This document shows positions 47,194-58,187 of a stretch of 64,000 nucleotides of DNA, in pieces. The stretch is from Rana temporaria (Eukaryota; Chordata; Amphibia; Anura; Ranidae). Numbering within the stretch: position 1 is the first letter of the stretch; every line of letters begins with the position of its first letter. Location: contig NC_053494.1 of the NCBI RefSeq assembly GCF_905171775.1, positions 162,348,101 through 162,412,100 on the forward strand, read 5' to 3'. The translations under genes and the position numbers were made by a program. The notes under the pieces were generated by a model. That model saw only the letters and a program-made list of their open reading frames with translations. It had not been told where the DNA came from and made no database searches.

Positions 47194-47473
47194 ATGTACC
47201 TATCTGAGTACTAAAACGTATTTTTATTTCAAGAGGGTACATAAAACAAGGTGCGATATTTGATTCTGTTTTCAATAGACAAACACATTAATATTTGGTT
47301 CGATGGATGTACTAGCAATTCTCAAGGTGCTCATCAGATATTTTGGTTCTAATTTTGTCCTTCATGTGCTTCATTGTTGAAAATAGCTCGTCAATAAAAA
47401 TATAGGTAAAGCCGAAAACTAAAGGCATGATTGTGAAGAGTGGAGTATTTTTCTTTGGAAAGATAAAACTTAA

Positions 47474-47661
47474 GTTGGCCATACATTATACATTATACAA
47501 TTTTCTTATTTAATTTCCTTTATATTTACATTCAACTATGTAGTGCAAGCGCCGACCTGATTGCATACAATTTGAATATGTTTAGGTTTGACCTCATATT
47601 ATATGGTTTTGGTAAATCTATAGGAAAATTATACAAGAAAATTGTGAAATGTATGGCCAGC
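47474..47661. mobile_element. 188-bp TTAA-flanked MITE
   Basis: GTTGGCCATACATT and AATGTATGGCCAGC are inverted ends, and TTAA flanks both sides (47470-47473, 47662-47665). The TTAA target suggests mobilisation by a piggyBac-type enzyme. Confidence 0.85.
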
Positions 47662-47727
47662 TTAATAAAAGTAAGTAAAGGGACATCATCAAATTTTTCT
47701 TTATATAAGTTCACGTGTAAATGCATT

Positions 47728-48115
47728 AGCTAGTTGTCCCAGGTGTGGGGAAGCAAAGAGGGATATGATCCACATGTTTTGGAGATGCCCGAAGCTGTAC
47801 TACTATTGGAGGGAGGTAAATAGGAACCAAAGACACGGGTGTTTGGAACTCTACAGACCTAGAGGATGAAGCAATGCATTCTGGGACTGGTGGAAGGAGT
47901 GGGGAACCCAGCAAACACCAGGTCGCAGTCCTGAGATGCCTATTTCAGGCAAGGAAGTTGATTGCCCAGAAATGGAAATCGGTCCTGCCTCCATCCAGTA
48001 AGGGAATGGGTAAACAATATGAATGAGTTAATCCTGAAAGAGAAATCATTATATGTTAGAGTAAGGGGGACTAAAGAAATATGAGAAAATCTGGAAACCC
48101 TGGTGGGAACCAAGA
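47728..48115 (+). pseudogene. L1 ORF2 C-terminal fragment
   Basis: The last part of the endonuclease-reverse transcriptase of an L1-type LINE. A C-x2-C-x8-H-x4-C knuckle (CPRCGEAKRDMIHMFWRCPK) lies at about 47737-47795. Further recognisable pieces in other frames are AQKWKSVLPP near 47965 and YEKIWKPWWEP near 48080. At least two frameshifts and several stops separate them. Endonuclease and RT domains are absent through 5' truncation. Confidence 0.8.
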
Positions 48116-48318
48116 GGTATTAACATCTAAGCCAAGGTATATAATAGAAAATACGTGAGGTGACCTATGAAAAACTAAGATTAAAATAAAGCAGAGAGCA
48201 AGGGTTGGATGTGAGGATGAAGTGGATGGATTGCGATAGAGAGAAGTGGATTGTTAGGAATGTGGTGGTGAAGAGAGTATCAGATTGAGGCACGAATATT
48301 ATGATAAATACCCACTTG

Positions 48319-48683
48319 CCCTGTACACACGATCGGTTCATCCGATGAAAACTGACTGGATTTTTTCATCAGATATCCGATGAAGCTGACCTTTCATCAG
48401 TCTTGCCTACACACCATCAGTTAAAAATCTGTTCGTGTCAGTACGCGGTGACGTAAAACACTACGACGTGCTCCGAGCATGTGTCGACTTCATTCTGAGC
48501 ATGCGTGGATTTTTAACCGATGGACTTGCCCACAGACGATCATTTTTTTCTATCGGTTTTTTAACCATCAGATAATTTTAAAACAGGTTTCTAAGTTTTT
48601 CACCGATGGGGAAAAAACGATGGGGCCCCACACACGATCGGTTCGTCCGATGAAAACGGTCCATCAGATCATGTGTACTAGGG
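48319..48683. mobile_element. MITE nested in the L1 3' UTR
   Basis: CCCTGTACACACGATCGG at the left and ATCATGTGTACTAGGG at the right are inverted ends. The interior matches 15538-15912 (GTGACGTAAAACACTACGACG, GAGCATGCGTGGATTTTT). I could not fix the target duplication. Confidence 0.8.
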
Positions 48684-48972
48684 TACTAGCTTTAAACAGA
48701 CACTTTTTTTGCTTTTTTCTATGAGGGGGAGGGTAGGAAAATGGGAATATGAGTGTTAAAATGCATGGAAAAAATGCTTTAATAAAGTTTAAAAAAAAAT
48801 AAGTAAATGCATTTTTACCAAAAAATCCAAAACCAATCCAAATTTTTAAGTAAGTTTTTGATTTTGTGTTGGGCCACATTCATAGCCTTCGTGGGATACA
48901 GACACCCCTGGTCTATAATAAAGGCAAAATATAATCAGACAGGTTATAATGAGGTGAGTCATAAAAAACTAA

Positions 48973-49680
48973 GGGTCTGATCCACAAAAGGGATACGCCG
49001 GCGTATCTACTGATACGCTGTCGTATCCCTGTTTCTATCTATGGAACTGATTCACAGAATCAGTTTCACATAGATAGGCAGAAGATCCGACATGTGTAAG
49101 GGACTTACACTGTTGGATCTTAGGATGCAGTACCGCAGCCGCCGCTGGGGGCATTTCTCGTCGAAATCCAGCGTCGGGTATGCAAATTAGCACTTACGGA
49201 GATCCACAAAGCTTTTAAGCTTCTTTTTTCTTCGTAAGTATTAGTTTGCCGTCGCAAAATTAGGGCTGATTTTACAAAGTGTAAAGTTAGTACACCATGT
49301 AAAAGTAAACCCTTCTTTCCCGCGACGCTGTTAATTTTTTTTTAAAAAATGTTTTTTCCGCCGCATCTCTTTTTTTTCCCCGACGCAACTTTTTTTACCC
49401 GGCGCGATTGACAAAACTCGGCGTAACGTAATTTCGCGCAATGCACATCGGGAAAATCGCGTCGGGAGCATGCGCAGTACGTCCGGCGCGGGAGGGCGCC
49501 TAATTTAAATGGGACTCGCCCCATTAGATTAGGAACGCATTGCGCCGGACGGATTTAAGTTACACCGCTCAAAATTTCGAGGTAAGTGCTTTGTGGATCG
49601 GGCACTTAGGTAGAGATTTTGCGGCGGTGTAACTTAAATGCCAAAGGTTAAGTTACGGCCGGTTTTTGTGGATCAGGCCC
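48973..49680. mobile_element. Harbinger-type MITE, intact copy
   Basis: GGGTCTGATCCACAAAAG and TTTTTGTGGATCAGGCCC are inverted ends, with TAA at 48970-48972 and 49681-49683. It is 708 bp with internal palindromic segments and no coding capacity. It serves as reference for the split copy at 40073-42571. Confidence 0.9.
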
Positions 49681-49805
49681 TAAAAGCCATCTACAGAACC
49701 AGTGTGAAGCACAGTAGGTCTGGATGCGTCACTTTTATTACAAATCCCCAAATCAAGGTATTCTTTCCAGTGAGCAAGACTGTGTAAATGCACTCCAGTA
49801 GAGAG

Positions 49806-49806
49806 G

Positions 49807-49864
<58 letters not shown>
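49806..49864. repeat. (TAGA)n microsatellite
   Basis: About 14 uninterrupted TAGA units. Confidence 0.97.
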
Positions 49865-49869
49865 CTTTA

Positions 49870-52480
49870 TATATACATTTCTTAAAGCAGCTCCATAAAC
49901 ACACTTCCTTGGCAGCAAGAGATGCAGACATCTGACATACTGGGAAGTGTTGATCACTGAAAATTCTGGCGGCAGTTCTAGAATTGCAGGAGAACAAAGA
50001 TTGGATTCACTCTCACAGGAATGGAAACTATTTTAACTGTTCTTTTACAGGGTGCAAATTTAAACTTTTTTTAAACAAATACGTAACTTAAAGCCACAAG
50101 GCCCAAGTTTAAAATCTACATAGGACCACGTCATAAGTGAAACATACTTTTGTTTTGAGATCCTGTTAAGCTCTTATTCTCAATTTTTTTTTAAGAAGAA
50201 ATTAAGTTTCTTTAGTGAACAAAACTAAAATATGCTGTGGAATTCTCAAAAAGAAGATAGCTCAATAAAAAAAAATTGATGTGAAGGTACAATAGTTGCT
50301 GCTTTATTCTGTGCAGAAGGTAAATTGAGCAAAAAGCTGATAAACAAAGTTTAAAAGGAAACATTGGTGTGATTGGGACATGGAAGACAGTTCACTACTT
50401 TATTTCACATGAAGCGACAACCTTAGCTTCTAATATTAGGATGTATCAACGTTGTTCTGGCTTTTAAAACTTGCTGAGTTGAAATGAGATAACTTTTGTT
50501 ATCATTCTTTTTTAATCTTTAAATTGCATTATTTCTATTACGATTATATCAGAAAAGTGAATACAAATTAGCCACGTGATATTTACAAACAGCTCTTGTT
50601 TTTTTTTCATGGGTACCTAAAAGATTGAACATGCCAAACATTTGACAATGCATTGAACACACAATTGAACACATACATTTTTCAAGCATTTAAATTAGAT
50701 TTTTTTTTTAAGCAAATTGTGGGCACCTGCCAATCTTCTCAGTTCCAAAGGGTGAAGAACAAAGTCTGTTAAAATGCTACTGAACATGACAGGCTTAATG
50801 TCAAGTTTATAACGGAAGAAGGGCAATCTTATTGTGGTTTATTCTGTTTTATGTCACTTCTTCAGTAGGAAAGCTCATTTTTCATCTAATTTATAGTATT
50901 TGAAATACCAAACAGATTTTTACATATCTCCTGAGCTCCTGGCTTCTCTTGACTACCCTCATCCATTCCTTAAGGGAAATCTCGTAAATCCCTCCAATTT
51001 AGTATCTATCTGAGACCAGACAACTGTTTTACTTGAACATTTCTTGTGCTGTTATAGAGCTGTTTCTAACTCTAAACATTTGAGTTTAATTACTGCTTAG
51101 AATATTTTCTATATTCTTATCCAAGTTGCCTCTCGCTTGAGCCCATCGGGCTGAGTAAGGAATTACTCCCTGTGCTACCCCTTAGCCTTTCTTGTTCAAA
51201 TCTGTAATTGGCTCTGTATTTTTGACTCTTTGCTAATAAGCAGCTTACTTTCTCTCCCACTAGACTCAACCCACCACTTTTGTTTCATGAATTTTACAAA
51301 GGAATTTAATAGATGCTTTAGGCTATGCAAAATGTTACATGAAGGAAGGCATTAATGCTTCAGCCTTGACACAAAGGACGTGTGAATGACTGCTTATCAT
51401 TACCGTCAGGTCTCGCAATTTTCATTAGGAGTTGTGGAGGACAAAAGGAGAAAAAGTGCAGCAATATCAAGGAATATTAACCTTATATTGTGTACCCAAT
51501 TAGAATTTCTTTGCATGTCACTTTGACTGGCCTTTTTTCTTTCTGGAAAAACAATTGATCTATTATTTTAATCAAATGCATTTTAACTTGTTGTATTATC
51601 TGGCAAATGGCCTATATACTGTTTAAGTTAAAAATCCTATGCATAGCTTTAAAATTCTTTTGTGTATAGCCACAAGTAGCTATCCTAGTTAATGTGGTTT
51701 TCTTTCTACTTACAGTTTGTTAAGGTAAACCGTTTGCAAAATGCCTATGCCTGCAGCATATAATTATAATCAATTTTCAATAATTTGGCTACAGTAAACC
51801 TAAATCAATTTGGTTGGTGTGGATTATTTCAATTTCAAAACTGTGACTGTTTTTGCAACATTTTGAAAACTGTTCAATATTCTTGATTCGCTCTTTTCAC
51901 GATTGTGTGTGTCCTAATGCAGGGGTTCCCATATTTTGATACATTTGTATCATCGTTATATTCTTAATTACTCACTTATGAAGCTCTGCTTCAAGGTCTT
52001 AAAAAATAACATGTCACTTGATCATGGGGGCAGGCCAAGCACTCTGCTCATTCTGGTCTATGAACATGCAAAAAACAGACAGCTACACACCATGCTTTGA
52101 TTCTATATAAAACTTTATTGACCAGAAAGTGATGCTTACTTGGGCTCCTCCCTCTAACACAATTATCTCAGAAATAAAACTTAGTTGTATAGTCATTGGT
52201 AGTTTTATATGTTGTCATATCTATCTTATCAACAATCCTCCTGAATACCTTAATCTGGGTATAAAGTGTTCATTACACTTTAGACCCAACAATCAACAAT
52301 CCTCCTGGATATTTTAAAGGAAAAACATTACCTTTAGAATCACTTTAAATATAATAATATATTAAATTAATTGTATATATAGAATTATTTTATACATTAA
52401 TTTGCTTATGAAATCATTGAGTTAACTTATATAAATATTGCATAGGTATGCAATTGTTATTCCTTTTATTTTAAGTAGTC
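49870..52480. other. No gene seen; longest repeat-poor stretch
   Basis: AT-rich, apparently single-copy sequence without recognisable exons, RNA genes or transposon termini. If the window lies in an intron or intergenic region, conserved non-coding elements would be expected here if anywhere, but I cannot test that. Confidence 0.4.
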
Positions 52481-52484
52481 ATTT

Positions 52485-53260
52485 AAAGTGTTATTAAACC
52501 CAAAAACTAAAATGTTATACATTTCAGCTCATCAATCCTTAAATGTGGTGGCTGCATTAATCTATTATTGTTTAGGCTGTTTCATTTATGTTCACCTGAT
52601 GAACTGGCCAGTAACACACTTCCTATGTCTTAAAATTAAAACTGAATTCCAACTAAAGCCAGGTACACACAGGCTGAATATTGGGAGACATTTACCAGTT
52701 AAAAAAAAAAAACAGCTAAATTCTGCGTATGACGAGCATGCAGGAAAAACAGCTGCCAACCAACTCCTGATCAGCGCTCGCAGCCAATGGCAGAGAGTGC
52801 AGATCGTAGTGTTCTGGTGGGGGAGGGGCATCCCCCTGTCAGAACACAACAGGTCAGTGGGGGAGATCACTGTATTTACATTGTATAGTTGGTACAGAGG
52901 AGCTGACCGTTTTTTTTTTTTGGGCTTTCAACCCGCTGGGAACTTATAGAACTTATAGTGTGTACCACGCTTAACACTTTTTAAACAGCAACGTTTTTTT
53001 TTCTTTTGGGATAAAGGCTTTACACAAATGAATAAAAGCTGAATATTGTAAGTCCCCCTTTAAATGTCAAATGGGTTGTCCAAATGCTCTGACTGCCACT
53101 GTTACTGAACATTATGGCCTGTTTAAGGAAGTTAAAAAATAACAGACTTGCTGGCCAGATCAACACATGAAAAGGAGAGGAATGAATGCAGCCACCACAT
53201 CTAAGAACTGGTAAGCTGCAATGCAATATATTTGTTTTTGAGTTTCATACCACTGTAACT
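52485..53260. mobile_element. Long-TIR MITE, copy B, with nested MITE
   Basis: Left end ATTAAACCCAAAAACTAAAA followed by TGTGGTGGCTGCATT and TGGCCAGTAA. The right end gives GCAGCCACCACATCTAAGAA and GGTAAGCTGC inverted. Same family as 45240-46063. The MITE at 52657-52971 interrupts it. Confidence 0.75.
52657..52971. mobile_element. Harbinger-type MITE nested in long-TIR MITE
   Basis: AGCCAGGTACACAC and GTGTGTACCACGCT are inverted ends, with TAA on both sides (52654-52656, 52972-52974). 315 bp, non-coding. Confidence 0.75.
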
Positions 53261-54798
53261 ATCATTACTAAGTGTTTATTTCTTGAATATGTATATTTTC
53301 TCCTGAATTATGGATTTTTTTCTGCTTCCAAAGGCACTATTTTCAGTTTGATTCATAGAAACATAATGTAGCTAAATTCTCACTAAAGAATACTTAGTCA
53401 CTGTATTGGGATGGCTGCTTGTATTCTACTTTAAGAGCATGCAAAAGGGGGTGACAACATTCTGACTGAATACTGTAAGAATTGAGTAGGAAATGCCTGT
53501 TTATACACATTACTAGTAAGATTTTGCTGAAAGCAGAGCAAATAAGAAAGAAAAATCGAATTTTTTACATTATCAACATGCACAAGAACAAATTGGGTTT
53601 CAAATGCGCCTGTCCCTAGATTATGCAGATTAAATGATTTGCATATCATGGTCAAAGCACTTTAAAACAAGCCCTAACTGCCCTCTGTAGCTTTAGATAG
53701 TGTACTGAAATTTGTCTTGATAGTTTTCTCTTGCAGACACCAAAGCTACTCTACCCGTCTTTTCTATGCAGAGAAATTGGCAGCTTGCCATACCCCTACT
53801 GTAAAAAAAACAGCAGGCGCATGCAAGCTGTAAAAAAGTAGTTGACTGCAGAGTCTCTGTTGTGACCTTTAAGAGTTAATTACTATCCAAAAGCTTTTAG
53901 AACTGATATAGTTCTTCTATAAGAAGTAAAGCCCACCTAAAAAATGCCATAGTTGTTTTGGCAAAAGAGACATGCAAATTCTCCTTTGCCAAAAATATTT
54001 TCCCCCTTAGCATTTTTTACTTACAGTACTGTACAGTTACTGTACAGTTCAGTACATTCTGTCTCATTCCCAGCATGCTGAGAACAAAGCAAGTCACTGG
54101 GGACAATGTAACTGCCTACATCATCACTGATCTGGAGCTTTGCAGGACTAAGAACATTTTACATGGGAGGCTGGACCTCTGACTGTTGGAGAAGGGCACA
54201 ATCAGAGGTAATGGTCCCATAACATGCAAGTATGCGGTACATACTTATACATAATGGCACAAGCTCATCCGCATACAGGGGAATTTAGTTCCTCCTTAAG
54301 AATATGCAAATATTTTAAATGCCCATAGTGTGGGCAGAGGTACATTTAAAGTATACATAAACCCTCAACTTGCAGAACACTGGTCTTGCCAGTAAATGGC
54401 TGTGCAAGCGGGGTGGTGTCATAAGTCTGATCATTGAAGGAGAGCAGGCTGAGTTCTCAGCACAGCTAGAAAACAAAATAAGAGTGATGCACATTCAAAC
54501 TTATTGCAACAACAAATATATACAAATATATCCATGTATAAAGTCCAGCAAAAATCTAAATAAAGTTCATTCAACAGCTGTATAGTAAAGTGCCAGATGT
54601 GCCAGATGTGAACGATAAAAAAATCTTCAGAAAGCTTTCATAAACGTGTGCGCCAGTGTGTACCACTACCAACCACTAGATGGCTCTTGCTTACTGAAAT
54701 GCTTTGACAACCTATTACAGAACAGTCAAAACCAACTTTGAATATGACCAGGCTTTCACCACAGGGCTGCCCAAACTCTTCACCTTCCAGTTCAGCAG
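53261..54798. other. No gene seen
   Basis: AT-rich sequence, no recognisable domain or transposon end. Confidence 0.45.
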
Positions 54799-55074
54799 TA
54801 CAGGTGAAACTCGAAAAATTAGAATATCGTGCAAAAGTTCATTTATTTCACTAATGCAACTTAAAAGGTGAGACTAATATATGAGATAGACTCATTACAT
54901 ACAAAGCAAGATAGTTCAAGCTGTTATTTGTCAGAATTGTGATGATTATGGCTTACAGCTCATGAAAACCCCAAATCCACAATCTCAGAAAATTTGAATA
55001 TTACATACAATCAATAAAACAAGGATTGTACATACAATATCGGACCTCTGAAAAGTATAAGCATGCATATGTAC

Positions 55075-55626
55075 TCAGTATTTGGTTTGGGCCCCTTTTG
55101 CAGCAATTACTGCCTCAATGCGGCGTGACATGGAAGCTAATAGCGGCCTTCAGCTCTTCTGCATTGTTCGGTCTCATGTCTCTCATCTTTCTCTTGGCAA
55201 TGCCCCATAGGTTCTCTATGGGGTTCAGGTCAGTCGAATTTGCTGCCCATTCAAGCACAGTAATCCCATGAATCATTTACCCAGGTTTTGGTGCTTTTGG
55301 CAGTGTGGGCAGGTGTCAAGTCCTGCTGGAAAATGAAGTCAGCATCCCTATAGAGCTCATCTGTGGAAGGAATCATGAAGTGCTCCAAAATCTCCTGTTA
55401 GACGGCTGCGTTGACCCTGGACTTAATAAAGCACAGTGGACCAACACCAGCAGATGATGACATGGCTCCCCAAATCAACACAGCCTGTGGAAACTTCACA
55501 CTGGACTTCAAGCATCTTGCAGTGTGCCTCTCCATTCTTCCTCCATACTCTGGGTCCTTGGTTTCCAAATGAGATGCAAAATTTTCTCTCATCAGAAAAG
55601 AGGACTTTGGACCACTGAGCAACAGA
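55075..55626 (-). pseudogene. Tc1-like transposase, catalytic C-terminal part
   Basis: Continues from the N-terminal part across the gypsy insertion: VLFSDERKFCISFGNQGPRV (first Asp) near 55555-55610, then IWGAMSSSAGVGPLCFI, QQDLTPAHTAKST (second Asp) and DLNPIENLWG (catalytic Glu) near 55200-55225. It ends AAKGAQTKY at 55075. An in-frame stop follows NAAV near 55400 and a one-base insertion lies just after KTWVND near 55275. All three catalytic residues remain, in separate frames. Confidence 0.92.
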
Positions 55627-55631
55627 CCAGG

Positions 55632-56320
55632 TGTCACGTACCTGGTTATAGAGCCCAACGTGCAGGGAGCGGCCTCTCGTAAGCCTCCGACCCAAGACCT
55701 ACTGGTAGAATGGACAGAGGGTCAAGGGTCCGGAGGGACACAAGTGCCTGGTGGTAAAGCTGAGTAGTGGTCCAGGAATGGTAGCCGGTAGGTATGCTGG
55801 TTCAGGCAGGGCACTTAAGCAGCAGACAAGACGGTAGTATGGCACTTGTAGGTACAGAGATCGGGCAGGTAAATAAGCCGGTCGGGTCACCGGTAAGTGG
55901 TTCAGGTAACAAGGAAAGTCCAGAGAATCGTGGTAGTCCAAGCCGGGTCAGTAATACGGGCGGGCAGCGACAAACCAGGTATTGAGCAGAGCCGTGGTCA
56001 GAAGAAGCCGGGGTCAAGGGCGGGTTGCAGACAAGGAAGGTCAAGGAAAGCCGGGTCAGGTAAACAGATGAATCAATAGGTAGCAGATGCAGGTTCTCAG
56101 GTAAACGCTGTAGACTGGTCAGCAAGATGGTGAGAGACTGACCAGTTTAAATAGCGTTTCCTTGGCGCCAAACGCCGTCAGCGGGCGCGTGCACTCCCGC
56201 GCCTTGCGCACTCCCGCGCCGCACGCCGCGCACACTAACGCGCGCATGCGCGCCAATGCGCACGCGCTGGGGCTGAATTCCCCTGACATTGACAGGACTG
56301 CGGAATCTCCTTTTGTGACA
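55632..56320 (-). mobile_element. 3' LTR of the chromovirus
   Basis: 689 bp. It is 15 bp longer than the 5' LTR, mainly through extra GC-rich repeats near 56190-56250. Confidence 0.97.
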
Positions 56321-57892
56321 TTGCCCCCCCTCTACGGGCAGCCTCCGGATGCCCAACTGGGCCAATCTTCTTGGGTGTGCCCTTTTATAAGCTTGGATCA
56401 GTCTCTGGGCATGAATGTTGGCTTCTGGTTCCCAGGAATTTTCTTCCGGACCATAACCCTTCCATTTCACTAGGTATTGTACTAGGTTACGTCTCTTCCG
56501 ACAATCTAGGATGGATTCCACCTCAAATTCCTCCTCGCCGTCGATAAGTACCGGCTCGGGGGGACCGACATTCCGGTCGGTGAAGGGATCCGGGATCGCA
56601 GGCTTGAGAAGTGCCACATGGAAAACTGGATGGATCCGGAAAGAAGCAGGTAGTTTTAACTCGTAGGCCACTTCGTTAATCCTCCTGAGAATCTGGAAAG
56701 GCCCCACAAACTTGGGACCAAGTTTCTTGGACGGGCAGGCTAGTTTTAGATTCAAAGTGGACAGCCAAACTTGGTCTCCTGGAGCCAGATCAAGTTCCCC
56801 CCTTCTCCTCCTGTCGAATACCTCTTTATTATGTTCTTGGGCCTTTGCCATTGTCTCTTGGAGTAATTTGTTATTAGTGGCGAAAAAATCCAAGGTTTCT
56901 TGGGCAGCTGGTACTGAGCATTCCGGGATAGTGTTGGATAGGAAGAGAGGGTGGAAGCCATAATTAGCAAAAAATGGAGATTGGTTGGTGGCCGAATGGA
57001 CCGAGTTGTTGTAGGCGAACTCTGCCAGAGGCAATAGAGAGGCCCAATCGTCCTGTGAAAAACTGGAGAAGCATCGCAGATATTGCTCGAGCGTCTGATT
57101 GGTGCGCTCCGTTTGGCCATTGGTCTGCGGGTGGTACGCAGAAGAAAAGGAAAGGTCAATCTTCAATGCCCCGCACAGAGCCTTCCAAAACCTTGAGGTG
57201 AATTGCACCCCGCGGTCCGATACAATATTAGCAGGTATGCCATGAAGTCTCACAATCTCTCTTATGAAAATTTTTGCTGTTTCAGCCGCAGAAGGTGTCC
57301 CCAGCATTGGTAAGAAGTGCGCCATCTTTGAGAGTCTGTCCACCACCACAAAGATAGTGGTATATTCTTCCGAAGGGGGTAGCTCAACAATGAAGTCCAT
57401 TGAAATCCTTCTCCACGGTTTCTCTGGAACAGGCAGTGGTTTGAGTAAACCCCAAGCTTTGGTTCTGCTACCCTTATGCTGAATACAGGTAATACAGGAT
57501 TCCACGTAATTTTTACAGTCCTGAAGTAGTTGGGGCCACCAGAAGGTGCGCTGGAGGAGCTCAGCCGTCTTATGTATCCCAAAATGACCAGCTAGCTCAT
57601 GGTCATGGCAGGACTTAAGAGCTGCTACCCGTAGCTGTTGAGGGACGAAAATCTTGTCCTTGTTCCAGAGTAAGTCGTCCCTTAACTGTAGAGTAGGATC
57701 TGGGGCTAAGGAACTTCCTGAAGAAGCCTGCTTGATTTGAGAGAGAAGGTCTCCTTGTAACATGAGAAAATTTCCAGGAGTAAGGATGGTGTCTGAAGAT
57801 GAAGGGACTTCAAGACCACTGAACATCCGGGAGAGAGCGTCGGGCTTGGTGTTTTTCGACCCAGGTCTGTAGGTTATATGGAACGAAAAACG
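56147..57892 (-). pseudogene. Chromovirus integrase with chromodomain
   Basis: Counting from the Met at 57826: a zinc-binding HHCC domain (H81, H85, C111, C114), then the DDE core with D144, D204 and E240 (the last pair separated by 35 residues, as expected). A GPF-type motif (KFVGPFQI) is near 382-390, and a chromodomain at about 433-480 contains YLVKWKGYGPEENSWEPE. The chromodomain likely guides integration to modified chromatin. The frame reads into the 3' LTR before a stop, so the natural terminator may be lost or the end is atypical. All catalytic residues are intact. Confidence 0.93.
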
Positions 57893-58187
57893 GGGTGAAG
57901 AACAATGCCCACCTGGCCTGGCGTGGCTTCAGTCTTTTGGCAACCTTTAAATACTCTAAGTTTTTATGATCCGTGAAGATCAGAATAGGGTGTGCAGCAC
58001 CCTCCAGAAGATAGCGCCATTCTTCGAGGGCTGCTTTGATTGCCAAAAGCTCCCTGTCCCCAACATCATAATTCCTCTCGGCTTCTGAAAGTTTGCGGGA
58101 AAAAAAAGCGACTGGATGTAGGAGAGATTTGGACCCCTGTCTCTGAGAGAGCACTGCCCCGACCACCACAGCACTGCCCCGAGGCAT
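57893..58187 (-). pseudogene. Chromovirus RNase H segment
   Basis: Starting in the overlapping frame, it reads VAFFSRKLSEAERNYDVGDR, then ELLAIKAALEEWR and FTDHKNLEYL, the canonical RNase H motifs of Ty3/gypsy Pol. The frame breaks again at 57892-57895, where a CCCC run (minus strand) carries one extra C. It then continues as the YRPGSKNTKPDALSR tether into integrase. Confidence 0.92.

Larger units (their letters stand above)
47728..48802 (+). mobile_element. 5'-truncated L1-type LINE with target duplication
   Basis: GTAAATGCATT occurs at 47717-47727 and 48803-48813. Between them lies the 3' end of an L1-like element: ORF2 C-terminus, 3' UTR, AATAAA at 48781-48786 and a short A tail. This is a target-primed insertion truncated at the 5' end. 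A MITE at 48319-48683 was later inserted in its 3' UTR. Confidence 0.85.

Noticed and set aside
46854..47195. 113-aa minus-strand frame
   Set aside because: It lies inside a Harbinger-type MITE and has no recognisable domain.
49870..52480. Host exons or RNA genes in the repeat-poor stretch
   Set aside because: No long frame, splice-bounded domain, tRNA or rRNA signature could be supported by reading.
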